Source of the DNA: Methanosarcinales archaeon
GTDB taxonomy: Archaea > Halobacteriota > Syntropharchaeia > Alkanophagales > Methanospirareceae
DNA length: 15,290 nt
Assembly (NCBI GenBank): GCA_025464275.1
Contig: JAODGR010000061.1
Coordinates: 1-15,290 of the forward strand
Reading direction: 5' to 3'
Shown here: piece after piece, positions 1-7,202 of the stretch
Layout: each line of letters begins with the position of its first letter
How positions within the stretch are numbered: the first letter of the stretch is position 1
Notes under the pieces: generated by a model
The model's database searches: none
What the model saw: the letters and a program-made list of their open reading frames with translations, nothing else
Told to the model about the DNA's origin: nothing
Made by a program: the position numbers and the translations under genes

Positions 1-367
1 CTGCACGCTTCTTCTCTATCCGTTTTAACCTGTGCTTGTTGTTCTCACGCTTCGCCTCTATGTACTCCTTCTGCAGCTCCTTTAACCGCTTCTGAAACTC
101 TTTCGACTTCTCCATCAGCTCCCAGTTGGTGGTATACTTCTGGATTAGGGATGTGTAAGCGGCGGTGAGTACTGCGAGGATGAGGACAGTGAGCATGAAA
201 TTACCGGCGATAGAGGCAAGGGGTGAAAGAGCCACATTCATGACCGAGCTTATCTCCTTGCGGTACATCAACGAGCCGAACATGACAAAGAGAGCCAGGC
301 CCATGATTGCACCATCTACAAGGCTCTTCACCAGTTCCTTCTTCTTACTCGCTTCGTTTACTCTCAT
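1..367 (-). CDS. EMC3/DUF106 (archaeal YidC-like) membrane insertase, 5' part only
   Basis: The gene starts at the ATG complementary to 365-367 and runs off the left edge, giving about 122 residues of the N-terminus. The product begins MRVNEASKKKELVKSLVDG. A membrane segment follows at about residues 16-36, then a long hydrophobic stretch at about 45-75. After that comes a strongly charged amphipathic segment (about 80-122), rich in Lys, Glu and Arg with repeated KE/RL heptad-like spacing, that looks like a coiled coil. This order (TM, TM, cytosolic coiled coil, with a last TM beyond the edge) is that of the archaeal DUF106 proteins, relatives of EMC3/TMCO1 and YidC that help insert membrane proteins. 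A GGTGG Shine-Dalgarno-like run lies just upstream of the ATG. It is divergent from xseB. The family call rests on topology and the KEYIEAKRENNK-type helix and was not searched. Confidence 0.75.
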   Translation of the reverse strand, partial: MRVNEASKKKELVKSLVDGAIMGLALFVMFGSLMYRKEISSVMNVALSPLASIAGNFMLTVLILAVLTAAYTSLIQKYTTNWELMEKSKEFQKRLKELQKEYIEAKRENNKHRLKRIEKKRA

Positions 368-407
368 CAATACCACCTATCCTCATATCCGTAGCACATG
401 CGGTGGG

Positions 408-424
408 TATATCTATAATAAAGA
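408..424. promoter_or_regulatory. AT-rich divergent promoter candidate between the DUF106 gene and xseB
   Basis: The 102-base gap between the two divergent starts holds an AT-rich run at 408-424 (TATATCTATAATAAAGA). Read on the minus strand it gives TTTATTATAG about 50 bases before the DUF106 ATG. Read on the plus strand, CTATAATAAAG lies about 50 bases before the xseB ATG. A second AT run (AATATTTAACT, 449-459) is probably too close to the xseB start to serve it unless a downstream start is used. The assignment rests on composition and distance only. Confidence 0.3.
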
Positions 425-469
425 GACTTTTACTATACATTACATCTCAATATTTAACTTAATCGGGAG

Positions 470-709
470 ATGGAGGAGAAGGGAGAAGATACGAGTTTCG
501 AAGCTGCGATGAAGCGTCTGGAGCAGATAGTGGAGATGCTGAGCGAGGGTAATCTCACACTGGACGACTCATTGAAGGTATTTGAGGAAGGAATGGACTT
601 ATGCAGGCTGTGCAACAAGAAGCTGGATGAGGCGGAGTATAAAGTGGAGAAGCTGGTGGAGAGGGAGGAGGGGGAGCTGAATATAGAGGAGTTTGAGGTG
701 GAGGAGTAA
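470..709 (+). CDS. xseB: Exodeoxyribonuclease VII small subunit
   Basis: This 79-residue protein matches the XseB family along most of its length: SFEAAMKRLEQIVEMLSEG, then NLTLDDSLKVFEEGMDLC, then a helix with KKLDEAEYKVEKL. These are the two antiparallel helices typical of XseB. The acidic tail (EEGELNIEEFEVEE) is normal for the family in length and composition. XseB binds the large catalytic subunit XseA, and together they degrade single-stranded DNA into short oligonucleotides in the cytoplasm. No xseA is present in the window, although the two genes are often neighbours. A GGGAG run directly abuts the ATG, so the ribosome site is poorly spaced; an in-frame ATG at 509 exists but would cut into the conserved helix. 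It is divergent from the DUF106 gene and followed by a 121-base gap before pyrG. Confidence 0.88.
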   Translation: MEEKGEDTSFEAAMKRLEQIVEMLSEGNLTLDDSLKVFEEGMDLCRLCNKKLDEAEYKVEKLVEREEGELNIEEFEVEE

Positions 710-830
710 GAGTAAGAATAAAGAGCTTCTTCTGGATTGCCTCATCCGTTTCTGACGGTTAGAGGTTAAGTTAATGTTAGATAGAAGTAGAGGTAGAGGT
801 ATTGAAGTTGAAGCTGGCTAAGCTGTGGTG

Positions 831-2492
831 ATGAAGTTGAAGTACATAGTAGTGACGGGTGGTGTGATGAGTGGATTAGGAAAGGGCATCACAATGGCAT
901 CCATCGGTAGAATATTGAAGAATCGTGGCTATGAGGTTGTACCGATAAAGATAGACCCTTATATAAACATAGATGCAGGTACGATGAACCCGTATCAGCA
1001 CGGTGAGGTGTATGTCCTCGGTGATGGTACGGAAGTAGACCTCGATCTCGGGCATTACGAACGGTTCATGGATGTTGAACTCACTCGCGCACACAATATC
1101 ACCACCGGAGTGGTCTATTCCGCGGTGATAGAGAGAGAGCGGAGGGGTGATTATCTGGGTCAGACAGTGCAGATCATACCCCATGTGACGGACGAGATAA
1201 AGGCGAGGATAAGGGGTGTAGCAGAGGGTAGCAATGCGGATATCTGTCTGATTGAAATAGGGGGGACAGTGGGAGATATAGAGAGTATGCCCTTCCTCGA
1301 GGCAGTCAGGCAGATGCACTGTGAGGAGGAAGAGAGCGATTTCATCCTCATTCACCTCACGCTCGTGCCCCTCACCACGCTGGGGGAGCCGAAGACCAAA
1401 CCCACCCAGCACTCGGTGAAGGCGCTCCGTGAACTTGGGCTGCAGCCTGATATAATAGTATGCAGGGGGAGGGCGGTACTGGATGAAGCAGTGAAGCGTA
1501 AGATAGCGATGTTCTGTAACGTGAAGCCAGATGCAGTGATCAGCGCTCCCGATACAGAGGACATATACGAGGTGCCGCTGCTACTCGAGCGTGAGGGTAT
1601 TGCCACACATATAATGGGCAAGCTCCAGCTGGAGCCGCTGAAGGACGACCGTCAGTGGATGGAGATGGTGGACCGGAGCAGGGCAGCAGCAGCCTCCAGC
1701 AGGCGAATAAAGGTGGCGATTGTGGGCAAATACACAGGTTTAGAGGACTCATATTTGAGCATAAAGGAGGCGTTGAAGCATGCTGCTACTGAGACGGGCT
1801 GCAGAGTGGAGCTGAAATGGATAGAAGCGGAGGAGCTGGAAGTGGAGGCTGGAGCTGGGGAGCGAGATAAGAGGCAACTGGAACCGTTATTCGCTGATAT
1901 TCATGGTATGCTCGTCCCGGGAGGGTTTGGCGTACGGGGTGCCGAGGGGAAGATAAAAGCGATAGAGTATGCGAGGGTGAAGAAAATACCTTTCCTGGGT
2001 CTGTGTTTCGGTTTCCAGTTAGCCGTGATAGAGGTAGCGCGGCATATCGCGGGACTCGAGGATGCCAATAGCACCGAACTCACCGCCACCACTCCCTATC
2101 CGGTAATAGACCTGCAGGAGGAGCAGAAGGGTGTGAATGATAAGGGGGGGACGATGCGACTGGGTGATTATGAGATCTTTATAAGGGGTGATACACTGGC
2201 TGAGCGCGTATATCAGAGGCGGAAGGTCATCGAGCGGCACAGGCACAGGTATGAGGTGAATCCCGGGTATATAGATGTGATAGAGGAGAGAGGAGCGGTA
2301 TTCTCGGGCACAGACAGGAGTGGATTGAGGATGGAGATACTGGAGCTCGAGGGTGACCAGCATCCTTTCTTCTTCGCTACTCAGTTCCACCCGGAGTTCA
2401 AATCGCGCCCGGGCAGACCTTCACCACCATTCAAAGCGTTCGTGGAGGCGTGTATGAGGTATGAAGCGGGACATCGAGCGGTACAGATATGA
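831..2492 (+). CDS. pyrG: CTP synthase (glutamine-hydrolysing)
   Basis: The enzyme makes CTP from UTP, ATP and glutamine, the last step of pyrimidine nucleotide synthesis. From the ATG at 831 the product is 553 residues, the usual length. The N-terminal synthetase domain opens [19 protein letters not shown], whose P-loop-like motif lies at residues 10-19. [14 protein letters not shown] and GGTVGDIES are also diagnostic. The C-terminal class I glutamine amidotransferase domain (about 295-553) carries the nucleophile Cys392 in GLCFGFQ and the His520/Glu522 pair in QFHPEF, so it should be active. The frame also allows GTG starts at 825 and 828, but the family begins at or near [11 protein letters not shown], so the ATG is preferred. 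No strong Shine-Dalgarno site is visible, only GGTG abutting the ATG. The 3' end runs into a ferredoxin gene. Confidence 0.96.
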   Translation: MKLKYIVVTGGVMSGLGKGITMASIGRILKNRGYEVVPIKIDPYINIDAGTMNPYQHGEVYVLGDGTEVDLDLGHYERFMDVELTRAHNITTGVVYSAVIERERRGDYLGQTVQIIPHVTDEIKARIRGVAEGSNADICLIEIGGTVGDIESMPFLEAVRQMHCEEEESDFILIHLTLVPLTTLGEPKTKPTQHSVKALRELGLQPDIIVCRGRAVLDEAVKRKIAMFCNVKPDAVISAPDTEDIYEVPLLLEREGIATHIMGKLQLEPLKDDRQWMEMVDRSRAAAASSRRIKVAIVGKYTGLEDSYLSIKEALKHAATETGCRVELKWIEAEELEVEAGAGERDKRQLEPLFADIHGMLVPGGFGVRGAEGKIKAIEYARVKKIPFLGLCFGFQLAVIEVARHIAGLEDANSTELTATTPYPVIDLQEEQKGVNDKGGTMRLGDYEIFIRGDTLAERVYQRRKVIERHRHRYEVNPGYIDVIEERGAVFSGTDRSGLRMEILELEGDQHPFFFATQFHPEFKSRPGRPSPPFKAFVEACMRYEAGHRAVQI

Positions 2493-2493
2493 T

Positions 2494-2500
2494 AGGGGAG
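2494..2500 (+). promoter_or_regulatory. Shine-Dalgarno site that decides the ferredoxin start
   Basis: AGGGGAG begins two bases after the pyrG stop codon (2490-2492) and is followed by a 5-base spacer and GTG at 2506. This spacing favours GTG 2506 over the upstream in-frame ATG at 2461, which lies inside pyrG and has only GAGGT directly abutting it. Confidence 0.55.
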
Positions 2501-2505
2501 TATAT

Positions 2506-2670
2506 GTGGCAGCGATAGGGAGATGTGGTGCATGTTTTATATGCGTGGATGAATGTCCTGAGGGTGCGATAGAGCGGTCAGAGCCTGTGAAGGTGGATTA
2601 CAACAAATGCACGAGGTGTATGAAGTGCGTGGAGGAATGCCCGAGCGGGGTAATGGAGATAATAGATTGA
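2506..2670 (+). CDS. Small ferredoxin with two [4Fe-4S] cluster motifs
   Basis: The product is about 54 residues from GTG 2506, or 69 residues if translation starts at ATG 2461 inside pyrG. It holds two classical CxxCxxCxxxCP motifs, CGACFICVDECP and CTRCMKCVEECP, separated by about 22 residues. This is the bacterial/archaeal 2x[4Fe-4S] ferredoxin layout, a soluble low-potential electron carrier. The redox partners cannot be read from the sequence; an anaerobe with acetyl-CoA decarbonylase/synthase would have several candidates. The gene follows pyrG closely enough for coupled translation. A metabolic link with CTP synthesis is not implied. Confidence 0.85.
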   Translation: MAAIGRCGACFICVDECPEGAIERSEPVKVDYNKCTRCMKCVEECPSGVMEIID

Positions 2671-2681
2671 AGGTGGAGGCA

Positions 2682-2691
2682 ATATTTATTT
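2682..2691 (+). promoter_or_regulatory. TATA-box candidate upstream of tpiA
   Basis: ATATTTATTT at 2682-2691 resembles an archaeal TATA box. It would place a transcription start near 2710 and leave a leader of about 70 bases. A second candidate, CTATATGTATATC at 2722-2734, would give a leader of about 25 bases. The sequence alone does not separate them. Confidence 0.35.
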
Positions 2692-2780
2692 AGCCATCTC
2701 TTCATATTGAAGATGCTGATGCTATATGTATATCTCATATCTGTGTCTTTATCGCTTCAAGGGGAAGGGGGGAAGAGGGG

Positions 2781-3464
2781 ATGAATAGCACGAAGATAGG
2801 AACACCGGTGATAGTATTGAATGTGAAGTCGTATGCGGAATCGATGGGCAGGAGGGGCTTTGAGCTCGCGAAGGTGTGTGAGGATGTAGCAACGAAGCAG
2901 GGTGTGAATATCGCGATATGTCCACAGCAGGTGGAACTTGCGAAGATAGCTTCCGCTGTTAATATACCCTGCTTTGCACAGCATGTGGACGCCCTGGAGC
3001 CAGGGAGTCATACCGGATTCGTAACGCTGGAATCGGTGAGGGAAGCCGGTGCTACCGGTACCCTGGTGAATCATTCGGAGCACAGGCTCAGGATAGCAGA
3101 TATAGACTTTATAGTGAGGAGGGCGTCGGCTCTGAACCTCCTGACGATTGTTTGCACGAACAATATCGCCGTGAGCAGAGCTGTTGCGGAACTGAAGCCC
3201 TATTCCATTGCAGTTGAGCCGCCTGAATTGATAGGGAGTGGGAGAGCGGTCTCGAAGGTGGACCCGGAGATAGTATCGAAGACAGTGGAGGAGGTGAAGG
3301 CGGTGTACAGTGATTGCGTGGTGCTCTGTGGTGCGGGTATCACAAATGGTGAGGATGTTCGCGCAGCGATCAACCTGGGCGCAGATGGCGTACTGCTTGC
3401 CTCCGGGGTGGTGAAGGCGAAAGACCAGAGGGCTGCATTACTCGACCTTGTTACCGGATTGTAG
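2781..3464 (+). CDS. tpiA: Triosephosphate isomerase, archaeal type
   Basis: This enzyme interconverts glyceraldehyde-3-phosphate and dihydroxyacetone phosphate in glycolysis and gluconeogenesis. At 227 residues it has the compact archaeal length (bacterial and eukaryotic enzymes are about 250). The catalytic residues are visible: Lys16 in LNVKSY, the electrophilic His98 in NHSEHR, and the general base Glu146 in AVEPPELIGSGRAV. The C-terminal phosphate-binding segments GAGITNGEDV and GADGVLLASGVVKA are intact. The ATG follows a G-rich run (AAGAGGGG) that can serve as ribosome site. It is preceded by a 110-base gap with TATA candidates, so it probably has its own promoter. Confidence 0.95.
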   Translation: MNSTKIGTPVIVLNVKSYAESMGRRGFELAKVCEDVATKQGVNIAICPQQVELAKIASAVNIPCFAQHVDALEPGSHTGFVTLESVREAGATGTLVNHSEHRLRIADIDFIVRRASALNLLTIVCTNNIAVSRAVAELKPYSIAVEPPELIGSGRAVSKVDPEIVSKTVEEVKAVYSDCVVLCGAGITNGEDVRAAINLGADGVLLASGVVKAKDQRAALLDLVTGL

Positions 3465-3526
3465 CCATAGCGGGCAGCATCTGGATTACAGGTTGAGCTG
3501 AGCAGTAGAGGTGTGACTCCAAATCC

Positions 3527-3538
3527 AAATATAAAAGG
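3527..3538 (+). promoter_or_regulatory. TATA-box candidate upstream of csl4
   Basis: AAATATAAAAGG at 3527-3538 sits in the 137-base gap after tpiA, about 65-75 bases before the csl4 GTG. It is the best TATA match in the gap. The rest of the gap shows no clear feature. Confidence 0.45.
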
Positions 3539-3601
3539 AAAGAGTATGGTATAGTATAATTAGATGATAGATGAGGAGGGTAAGAGGTAAGGAGTGAGAA
3601 G

Positions 3602-4174
3602 GTGGACCAGATGTTAGAGGAGAAGAAGGTGGTACTGCCCGGTGATTTCCTGGGTACATCCGAGGAGTTCATCCCTGGTGAGGGTGTATATGATGACGGT
3701 GGCAATTTATACGCCTCACTGATTGGTGAGGTGAGTATAGGACCCAGCAGGGTTATAAGTGTACATCCCAGGGTGGAAACACCTCCAGTGATCGAAGATG
3801 GCGACGTAGTGATAGGACAGGTGGTGGATATAAAGGACAACGTGGTAGTGGTGAACATAGCATGCGTAAAAGGCAAGGAGAGGCGTGAAGTTGCCGCTCC
3901 CAGCCAGGGAATCATCCATATCTCGAATGTGAGGAGCGGCTATGTGACGGAACTACGGCAGGAGTTTGGTTATCTTGACGTGGTGAAGGCGAGGGTGATA
4001 GATGCGAAGACACTGAGATTGAGTACGGAGGCGAAGGACCTGGGAGTGATAAAAGCGATCTGCATGAGATGCAAAAGTGACCTTAAGAGGAGAGGGAACA
4101 TATTATCATGCGAGAAATGCAAGAGGGTAGAGACGCGTAAGCTATCAGAAGATTATGGTAAGGGTATAGTGTAA
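3602..4174 (+). CDS. csl4: Exosome complex RNA-binding subunit Csl4
   Basis: Csl4 forms part of the RNA-binding cap of the archaeal exosome, which sits on the Rrp41/Rrp42 ring and helps recruit RNA for 3'-5' degradation or tailing. The 190-residue product has the family order. An N-terminal beta domain opens VVLPGDFLGTSEEFIPGEGV. An S1 RNA-binding domain spans about 62-148 (GDVVIGQVVDI ... GIIHISNV). A C-terminal zinc ribbon has Cys154/Cys157 (CMRC) and Cys170/Cys173 (CEKC). The GTG start at 3602 is chosen because TAAGGAG (3588-3594) lies 7 bases upstream; the in-frame ATG at 3611 is too far from it. rpoL follows after 32 bases; csl4 and rpoL are commonly adjacent in archaeal genomes. Confidence 0.95.
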   Translation: MDQMLEEKKVVLPGDFLGTSEEFIPGEGVYDDGGNLYASLIGEVSIGPSRVISVHPRVETPPVIEDGDVVIGQVVDIKDNVVVVNIACVKGKERREVAAPSQGIIHISNVRSGYVTELRQEFGYLDVVKARVIDAKTLRLSTEAKDLGVIKAICMRCKSDLKRRGNILSCEKCKRVETRKLSEDYGKGIV

Positions 4175-4206
4175 TATGCATGATATGAATATAATATAGA
4201 TAGAGG

Positions 4207-4530
4207 GTGGATGATGGACGAGTGAAGAGCGAGGAGATGGAAGGAGAGGTTAAGGGATTAAGGATTTTAGAGATGAGCGAGCGTGAACTGAGGGTGGAGA
4301 TAGAGGGTGAGGACCACACACTCCTGGCACCTCTGGTCTCTAAGTTACTGGAGAACGAGGATGTGGATATTGCGACCTATGATATCAAGCACATGCTGAT
4401 GAGCAACCCGGTACTGCGAGTAAAGATGAGGAGGGGTGACGCACTGGAAGCGGTAATCTCCGCCGCTACCGCTCTGGCGGTGGAATATGATGAATTTGGT
4501 GAGAGATATAGAAGAGCGGCAATAGTCTAG
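4207..4530 (+). CDS. rpoL: DNA-directed RNA polymerase subunit L
   Basis: RpoL is the archaeal homologue of Rpb11 and pairs with RpoD in the assembly platform of RNA polymerase. The sequence LRVEIEGEDHTLLAPLVSKL followed by YDIKHMLMSNPVLRVKMRRGD is the family signature. The GTG start at 4207 gives 107 residues; GTG 4222 and ATG 4237 (MEGEVKGLRILE, 97 residues) are also possible, and the family N-terminus is short, so the exact start is uncertain. The stop codon TAG (4528-4530) lies inside the following tRNA-Gly gene, and the last four sense codons (AlaAlaIleVal) are written by the tRNA acceptor stem. rpoL and the tRNA therefore overlap by 15 bases. Confidence 0.94.
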   Translation: MDDGRVKSEEMEGEVKGLRILEMSERELRVEIEGEDHTLLAPLVSKLLENEDVDIATYDIKHMLMSNPVLRVKMRRGDALEAVISAATALAVEYDEFGERYRRAAIV

Positions 4531-4627
4531 TGGTAGGACACGGGCTTCCCAACGACTTATAGCTAATTTCAGGCTGAGCTAAGGAGGGGAAAAGCCTGTA
4601 ACCCGGGTTCAAATCCCGGTTGCCGCA
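4516..4627 (+). tRNA. tRNA-Gly (anticodon CCC) with a 41-base intron
   Basis: The cloverleaf can be folded by hand. The acceptor stem is GCGGCAA (4516-4522) with TTGCCGC (4620-4626), and the discriminator is A4627. The D arm is GTCT/GGAC. The anticodon stem is CGGGC (4541-4545) with GCCTG (4594-4598). The T stem is CCGGG/CCCGG with loop TTCAAAT. The anticodon loop begins TTCCCA, giving anticodon CCC (4548-4550). Extra sequence follows at about 4552-4592, which I read as an intron at the canonical 37/38 site. It has an internal stem TAGCT (4560-4564) / AGCTA (4577-4581), and its GGGG run can pair with the anticodon as in a bulge-helix-bulge motif. Mature length would be 71. CCA is not encoded. 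The 5' end overlaps rpoL, so co-transcription and processing by RNase P and the splicing endonuclease are likely. Confidence 0.92.
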
Positions 4628-4671
4628 TTGTCTTCACCTCTGCTCTTGCCTCCCTCCGGATTGAGAAGAGG

Positions 4672-5772
4672 ATGGATAGGATGGATAGAATACAGAAGTA
4701 TGAATTCAGGAAGATATTGGAAGAACTGAGGAAGAAGGGTGGGAGAGGTACAGAGCTCATCTCTGTTTATATCCCGCCAGACAAGCAGATATCGGATGTC
4801 ACGTCCCATCTCAGGGAGGAATACGGGCAGGCGATGAACATAAAGAGTAAATCCACACGCACGAACGTACAGAGCTCGCTGGATTCCATCATGTCCAAAT
4901 TGAAGTATCTGTATGTGGGAGAGAACGGGCTGGTCATCTTCTGTGGTGCGATAAACAAGGGAGGAGACAGGACAGATATAGAGACGTACATTGTGGAGCC
5001 ACCGGAGAAGGTACCTTCGTATATCTACCACTGCGACTCCTCATTCTACCTGAACCCGCTGGAGGAGATGGTGGAGGAGAAGGAGAAATACGGCTTGATT
5101 GTACTTGACCGCAGGGAAGCGACGATAGGAATCCTGACCGGTAAGGTGGTGGAGCCATTGAAACACCTCACCTCTTCCGTCCCCGGGAAGATAAGGAAGG
5201 GTGGGCAGTCAGCGCCGAGATTCCAGCGCCTGCGTGAGATTGCAATAGAGGATTTCTATAAGCGAATAGGAGAGCATGCAACCCAGATACTGCTACCTGT
5301 GCGTGACCTTAAGGGTATTCTGATTGGTGGTCCAAGTCCGACGAAGGACGAATTTTTGAAGGGTGGCTATCTCCATTACGAGCTCAAGAATAAAATCCTC
5401 GGCAGTTTTGATGTTGCATATACCGATGAATCGGGCTTATATGAGCTGGTGGAGAAGGCTGAGGATGCCCTTGAGAGTCTGGACCTGATAAAGGAGAAGA
5501 AGCTGATGGTACGATTCATGAAACTACTGGCGAATGACGACCGGCTGGTGGCTTACGGAGTGGATGAGGTGCGTAAGAGACTGGAGCTGGGAGCTGTGGA
5601 CACCCTCCTCCTATCAACGGAACTCGATAGAGAGGAGATACACGAGCTGGTGGAGAAGGCTGAGGAGACGGGAGCAGACGTGGAATTGATCTCAACGGAT
5701 TTTGAAGAGGGTGCACAATTGAGACGTGCATTTGGTGGTGTTGCTGCGATATTGAGGTATCGCTCGCGGTAA
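4672..5772 (+). CDS. prf1: Peptide chain release factor aRF1
   Basis: aRF1 recognises all three stop codons and triggers peptide release. Domain 1 carries the stop-decoding NIKS motif at residues 56-59. Domain 2 carries the catalytic GGQ at 177-179 within KGGQSAPRFQR. The C-terminal domain ends with the expected VELISTDFEEGAQLRRAFGG. The protein is 366 residues, whereas typical archaeal aRF1 is about 410. The missing part is the mini-domain of domain 3, normally a cysteine-bearing insertion of about 45 residues: here LLLSTELDR (about 312-320) passes directly into EEIHELVEK with no cysteines. ATG 4672 and ATG 4681 (both with Asp-Arg following) are possible starts. The gene begins 44 bases after the tRNA and may be read from the same transcript. 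Confidence 0.95.
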   Translation: MDRMDRIQKYEFRKILEELRKKGGRGTELISVYIPPDKQISDVTSHLREEYGQAMNIKSKSTRTNVQSSLDSIMSKLKYLYVGENGLVIFCGAINKGGDRTDIETYIVEPPEKVPSYIYHCDSSFYLNPLEEMVEEKEKYGLIVLDRREATIGILTGKVVEPLKHLTSSVPGKIRKGGQSAPRFQRLREIAIEDFYKRIGEHATQILLPVRDLKGILIGGPSPTKDEFLKGGYLHYELKNKILGSFDVAYTDESGLYELVEKAEDALESLDLIKEKKLMVRFMKLLANDDRLVAYGVDEVRKRLELGAVDTLLLSTELDREEIHELVEKAEETGADVELISTDFEEGAQLRRAFGGVAAILRYRSR

Positions 5773-5804
5773 TGGTAATGGTGATGGTAATAGTAACAGT
5801 AACG
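5768..5804 (+). repeat. Short degenerate trinucleotide/hexanucleotide repeat
   Basis: GGTAAT-like units (GGTAAT, GGTAAT, GGTGAT, GGTAAT, AGTAAC, AGTAAC) are repeated without interruption across the aRF1 stop codon and into the intergenic gap. It is probably a slippage-derived microsatellite; no function is evident. Confidence 0.7.
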
Positions 5805-5826
5805 TAGTGAGGAGTGAGAGGAGAGA

Positions 5827-5832
5827 AGGGAG
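5827..5832 (+). promoter_or_regulatory. Shine-Dalgarno site that decides the TraB-family start
   Basis: AGGGAG at 5827-5832 lies 8 bases before GTG 5841. The frame is also open from GTG 5814, but family members begin right at the first beta strand (here GEIILVGTGH), which supports 5841. Confidence 0.5.
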
Positions 5833-5840
5833 ATAGCAGA

Positions 5841-7124
5841 GTGGGCGAGATAATTTTAGTTGGGACGGGGCATATCCTGGAGAGGAGTGTGAGAGAGGTA
5901 GAGGAGGTGATAGAGCGTGAGAAGCCGGATATAGTGGCTGTTGAGCTCTGTCCAGGCAGGTATGAAGCATTAAAGGGTAACGTTGGGGAGTTCTCGGTGA
6001 AGGAAGCGATAGAAGGTGGTAAGCCTTTTTTAATGCTCACACACTGGTTGCTGGCATACATGCAGAAGAGGATGGGGAGTGAGCTCGGGATAGAACCAGG
6101 AGCGGAGATGATGGCTGCGATAAGGAAGGCGGAATCGCTGGGCTGTGAGGTCGCTCTGGTGGACAGACCGATACAGATAACGATGCAGCGATTCTGGAAG
6201 AGGATGAAGTTCACAGAGAAGGTGAAGATGCTGTTCTCTATCCTCTTCGCCATTGCGAACCTGGGGAGTTTCAGTCTCGGTCGGGTGCGTAAGAAGGAGT
6301 TGAAGGACAGGGTTAACAGGGAGATAGACCTGGAGAGGATAACAGATGAGGATGTGGTAACGAAGCTGATAGAGGAGTTGAGGGCTTTCTCACCCGGTGC
6401 AGCTACTGCACTACTGGATGAGAGGGATGCATACATAGCCGGTAGCTTACTGGAACTTCAGGGTGCTCATCCCACCCCTGCTCACACCCACAATTCCAGT
6501 AAGAAGATAGTGGCGGTGGTGGGTGCCGGGCATGTAGCGGGTATAAAGCGACTGCTCAGCCATCCTGAATTGATACCGCCGCGTGAGGAGTTATGCTCAC
6601 TCCCCGGAGGGGGTCATGCAGGTGCGGGATGGTTGAACCTCAGGAACCTGCTTGGAGTGGGACTGGGCGTGGTTCTCATTGCGCTCCTGCTGGCGGTATT
6701 GTTCTCCGGGATACCGATAAATACACTGCTCCAGGCTTTATTCTGGTGGTTCATAATAAACGGCAGCTTATCGGCGATGGGAGTGATAGTGGCGCGGGGG
6801 CATCCTCTATCCGCACTCACTGCATTTGCAGTGGCGTGGCTAACCTCCCTGAATCCTTCTTTAGCTGCCGGGTGGTTCGCAGGGTTGATGGAAGCGCGAT
6901 TGAGGAAACCCTCATCTGAAGATGCAAAGGGGATGCTGAATGTAGAGACGCTTCGTGATTTGATGGGTAACAAGGTTTTTAAGATCATTCTTGTAGCTGC
7001 ACTGGCGAATGTGGGTAGTGTGATGGGGACTTTCCTGGGCGCTTACGTGGTGTTTCATACCGTTGGACTGGACATAAACCAGATATGGGCTGGTCTGAAG
7101 GCACTGTTTAACTTCAACATCTGA
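5841..7124 (+). CDS. TraB/PrgY-family membrane protein
   Basis: This 427-residue protein has the archaeal TraB layout. The soluble N-terminal domain has GTGH at 8-11, the ERSVREVEEVIEREKPDIV helix and the VELCPGRYEAL motif, and closes with VVGAGHVAGIKRLL, where the conserved GxxH lies at 228-231. A membrane part (about 262-427) then has four or five hydrophobic segments, including VGLGVVLIALLLAVLF and IILVAALANVGSVMGTF. The bacterial namesakes are linked to pheromone shutdown. The domain is structurally related to TIKI/EreA-type metal-dependent hydrolases, and the archaeal function is unknown. The conserved histidines and glutamate are compatible with a metal site. The longer GTG start at 5814 would add 9 residues. 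No functional link with aRF1 or cdhD is evident. Confidence 0.88.
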   Translation: MGEIILVGTGHILERSVREVEEVIEREKPDIVAVELCPGRYEALKGNVGEFSVKEAIEGGKPFLMLTHWLLAYMQKRMGSELGIEPGAEMMAAIRKAESLGCEVALVDRPIQITMQRFWKRMKFTEKVKMLFSILFAIANLGSFSLGRVRKKELKDRVNREIDLERITDEDVVTKLIEELRAFSPGAATALLDERDAYIAGSLLELQGAHPTPAHTHNSSKKIVAVVGAGHVAGIKRLLSHPELIPPREELCSLPGGGHAGAGWLNLRNLLGVGLGVVLIALLLAVLFSGIPINTLLQALFWWFIINGSLSAMGVIVARGHPLSALTAFAVAWLTSLNPSLAAGWFAGLMEARLRKPSSEDAKGMLNVETLRDLMGNKVFKIILVAALANVGSVMGTFLGAYVVFHTVGLDINQIWAGLKALFNFNI

Positions 7125-7156
7125 ATTTAACGGGTGGATTAAGAAAAAATGATAGA

Positions 7157-7167
7157 GATATTTAAAG
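7157..7167 (+). promoter_or_regulatory. TATA-box candidate for the cdhD-lysS unit
   Basis: GATATTTAAAG at 7157-7167 lies about 40 bases before the cdhD ATG. It would place transcription start near 7190, giving a very short leader containing the AGGGGAGGG ribosome site (7191-7199). It probably serves both cdhD and lysS. Confidence 0.5.
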
Positions 7168-7202
7168 TGGGGTTCAATTTTGAGTAGGATAGGGGAGGGT
7201 AG

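Noticed and set aside
165..512. Plus-strand open frame of 115 codons over the DUF106 gene
   Set aside because: It is the antisense of a well-supported minus-strand gene and crosses the divergent promoter gap; its product has no family resemblance and overlaps the xseB start.
747..759. Small hairpin CCGT-TTCTG-ACGG between xseB and pyrG as a terminator
   Set aside because: Only a 4-bp stem and no following T run; likely chance.
4569..4760. Minus-strand frame across the tRNA and the aRF1 start
   Set aside because: It reads the antisense of the tRNA 3' half; no support as a gene.
5516..6436. Minus-strand open frame of 306 codons
   Set aside because: Antisense to aRF1 and the TraB-family gene; the Ser/Leu/Thr-rich product and the ITITITIT run come from reading purine-rich coding strands and the GGTAAT repeat backwards.
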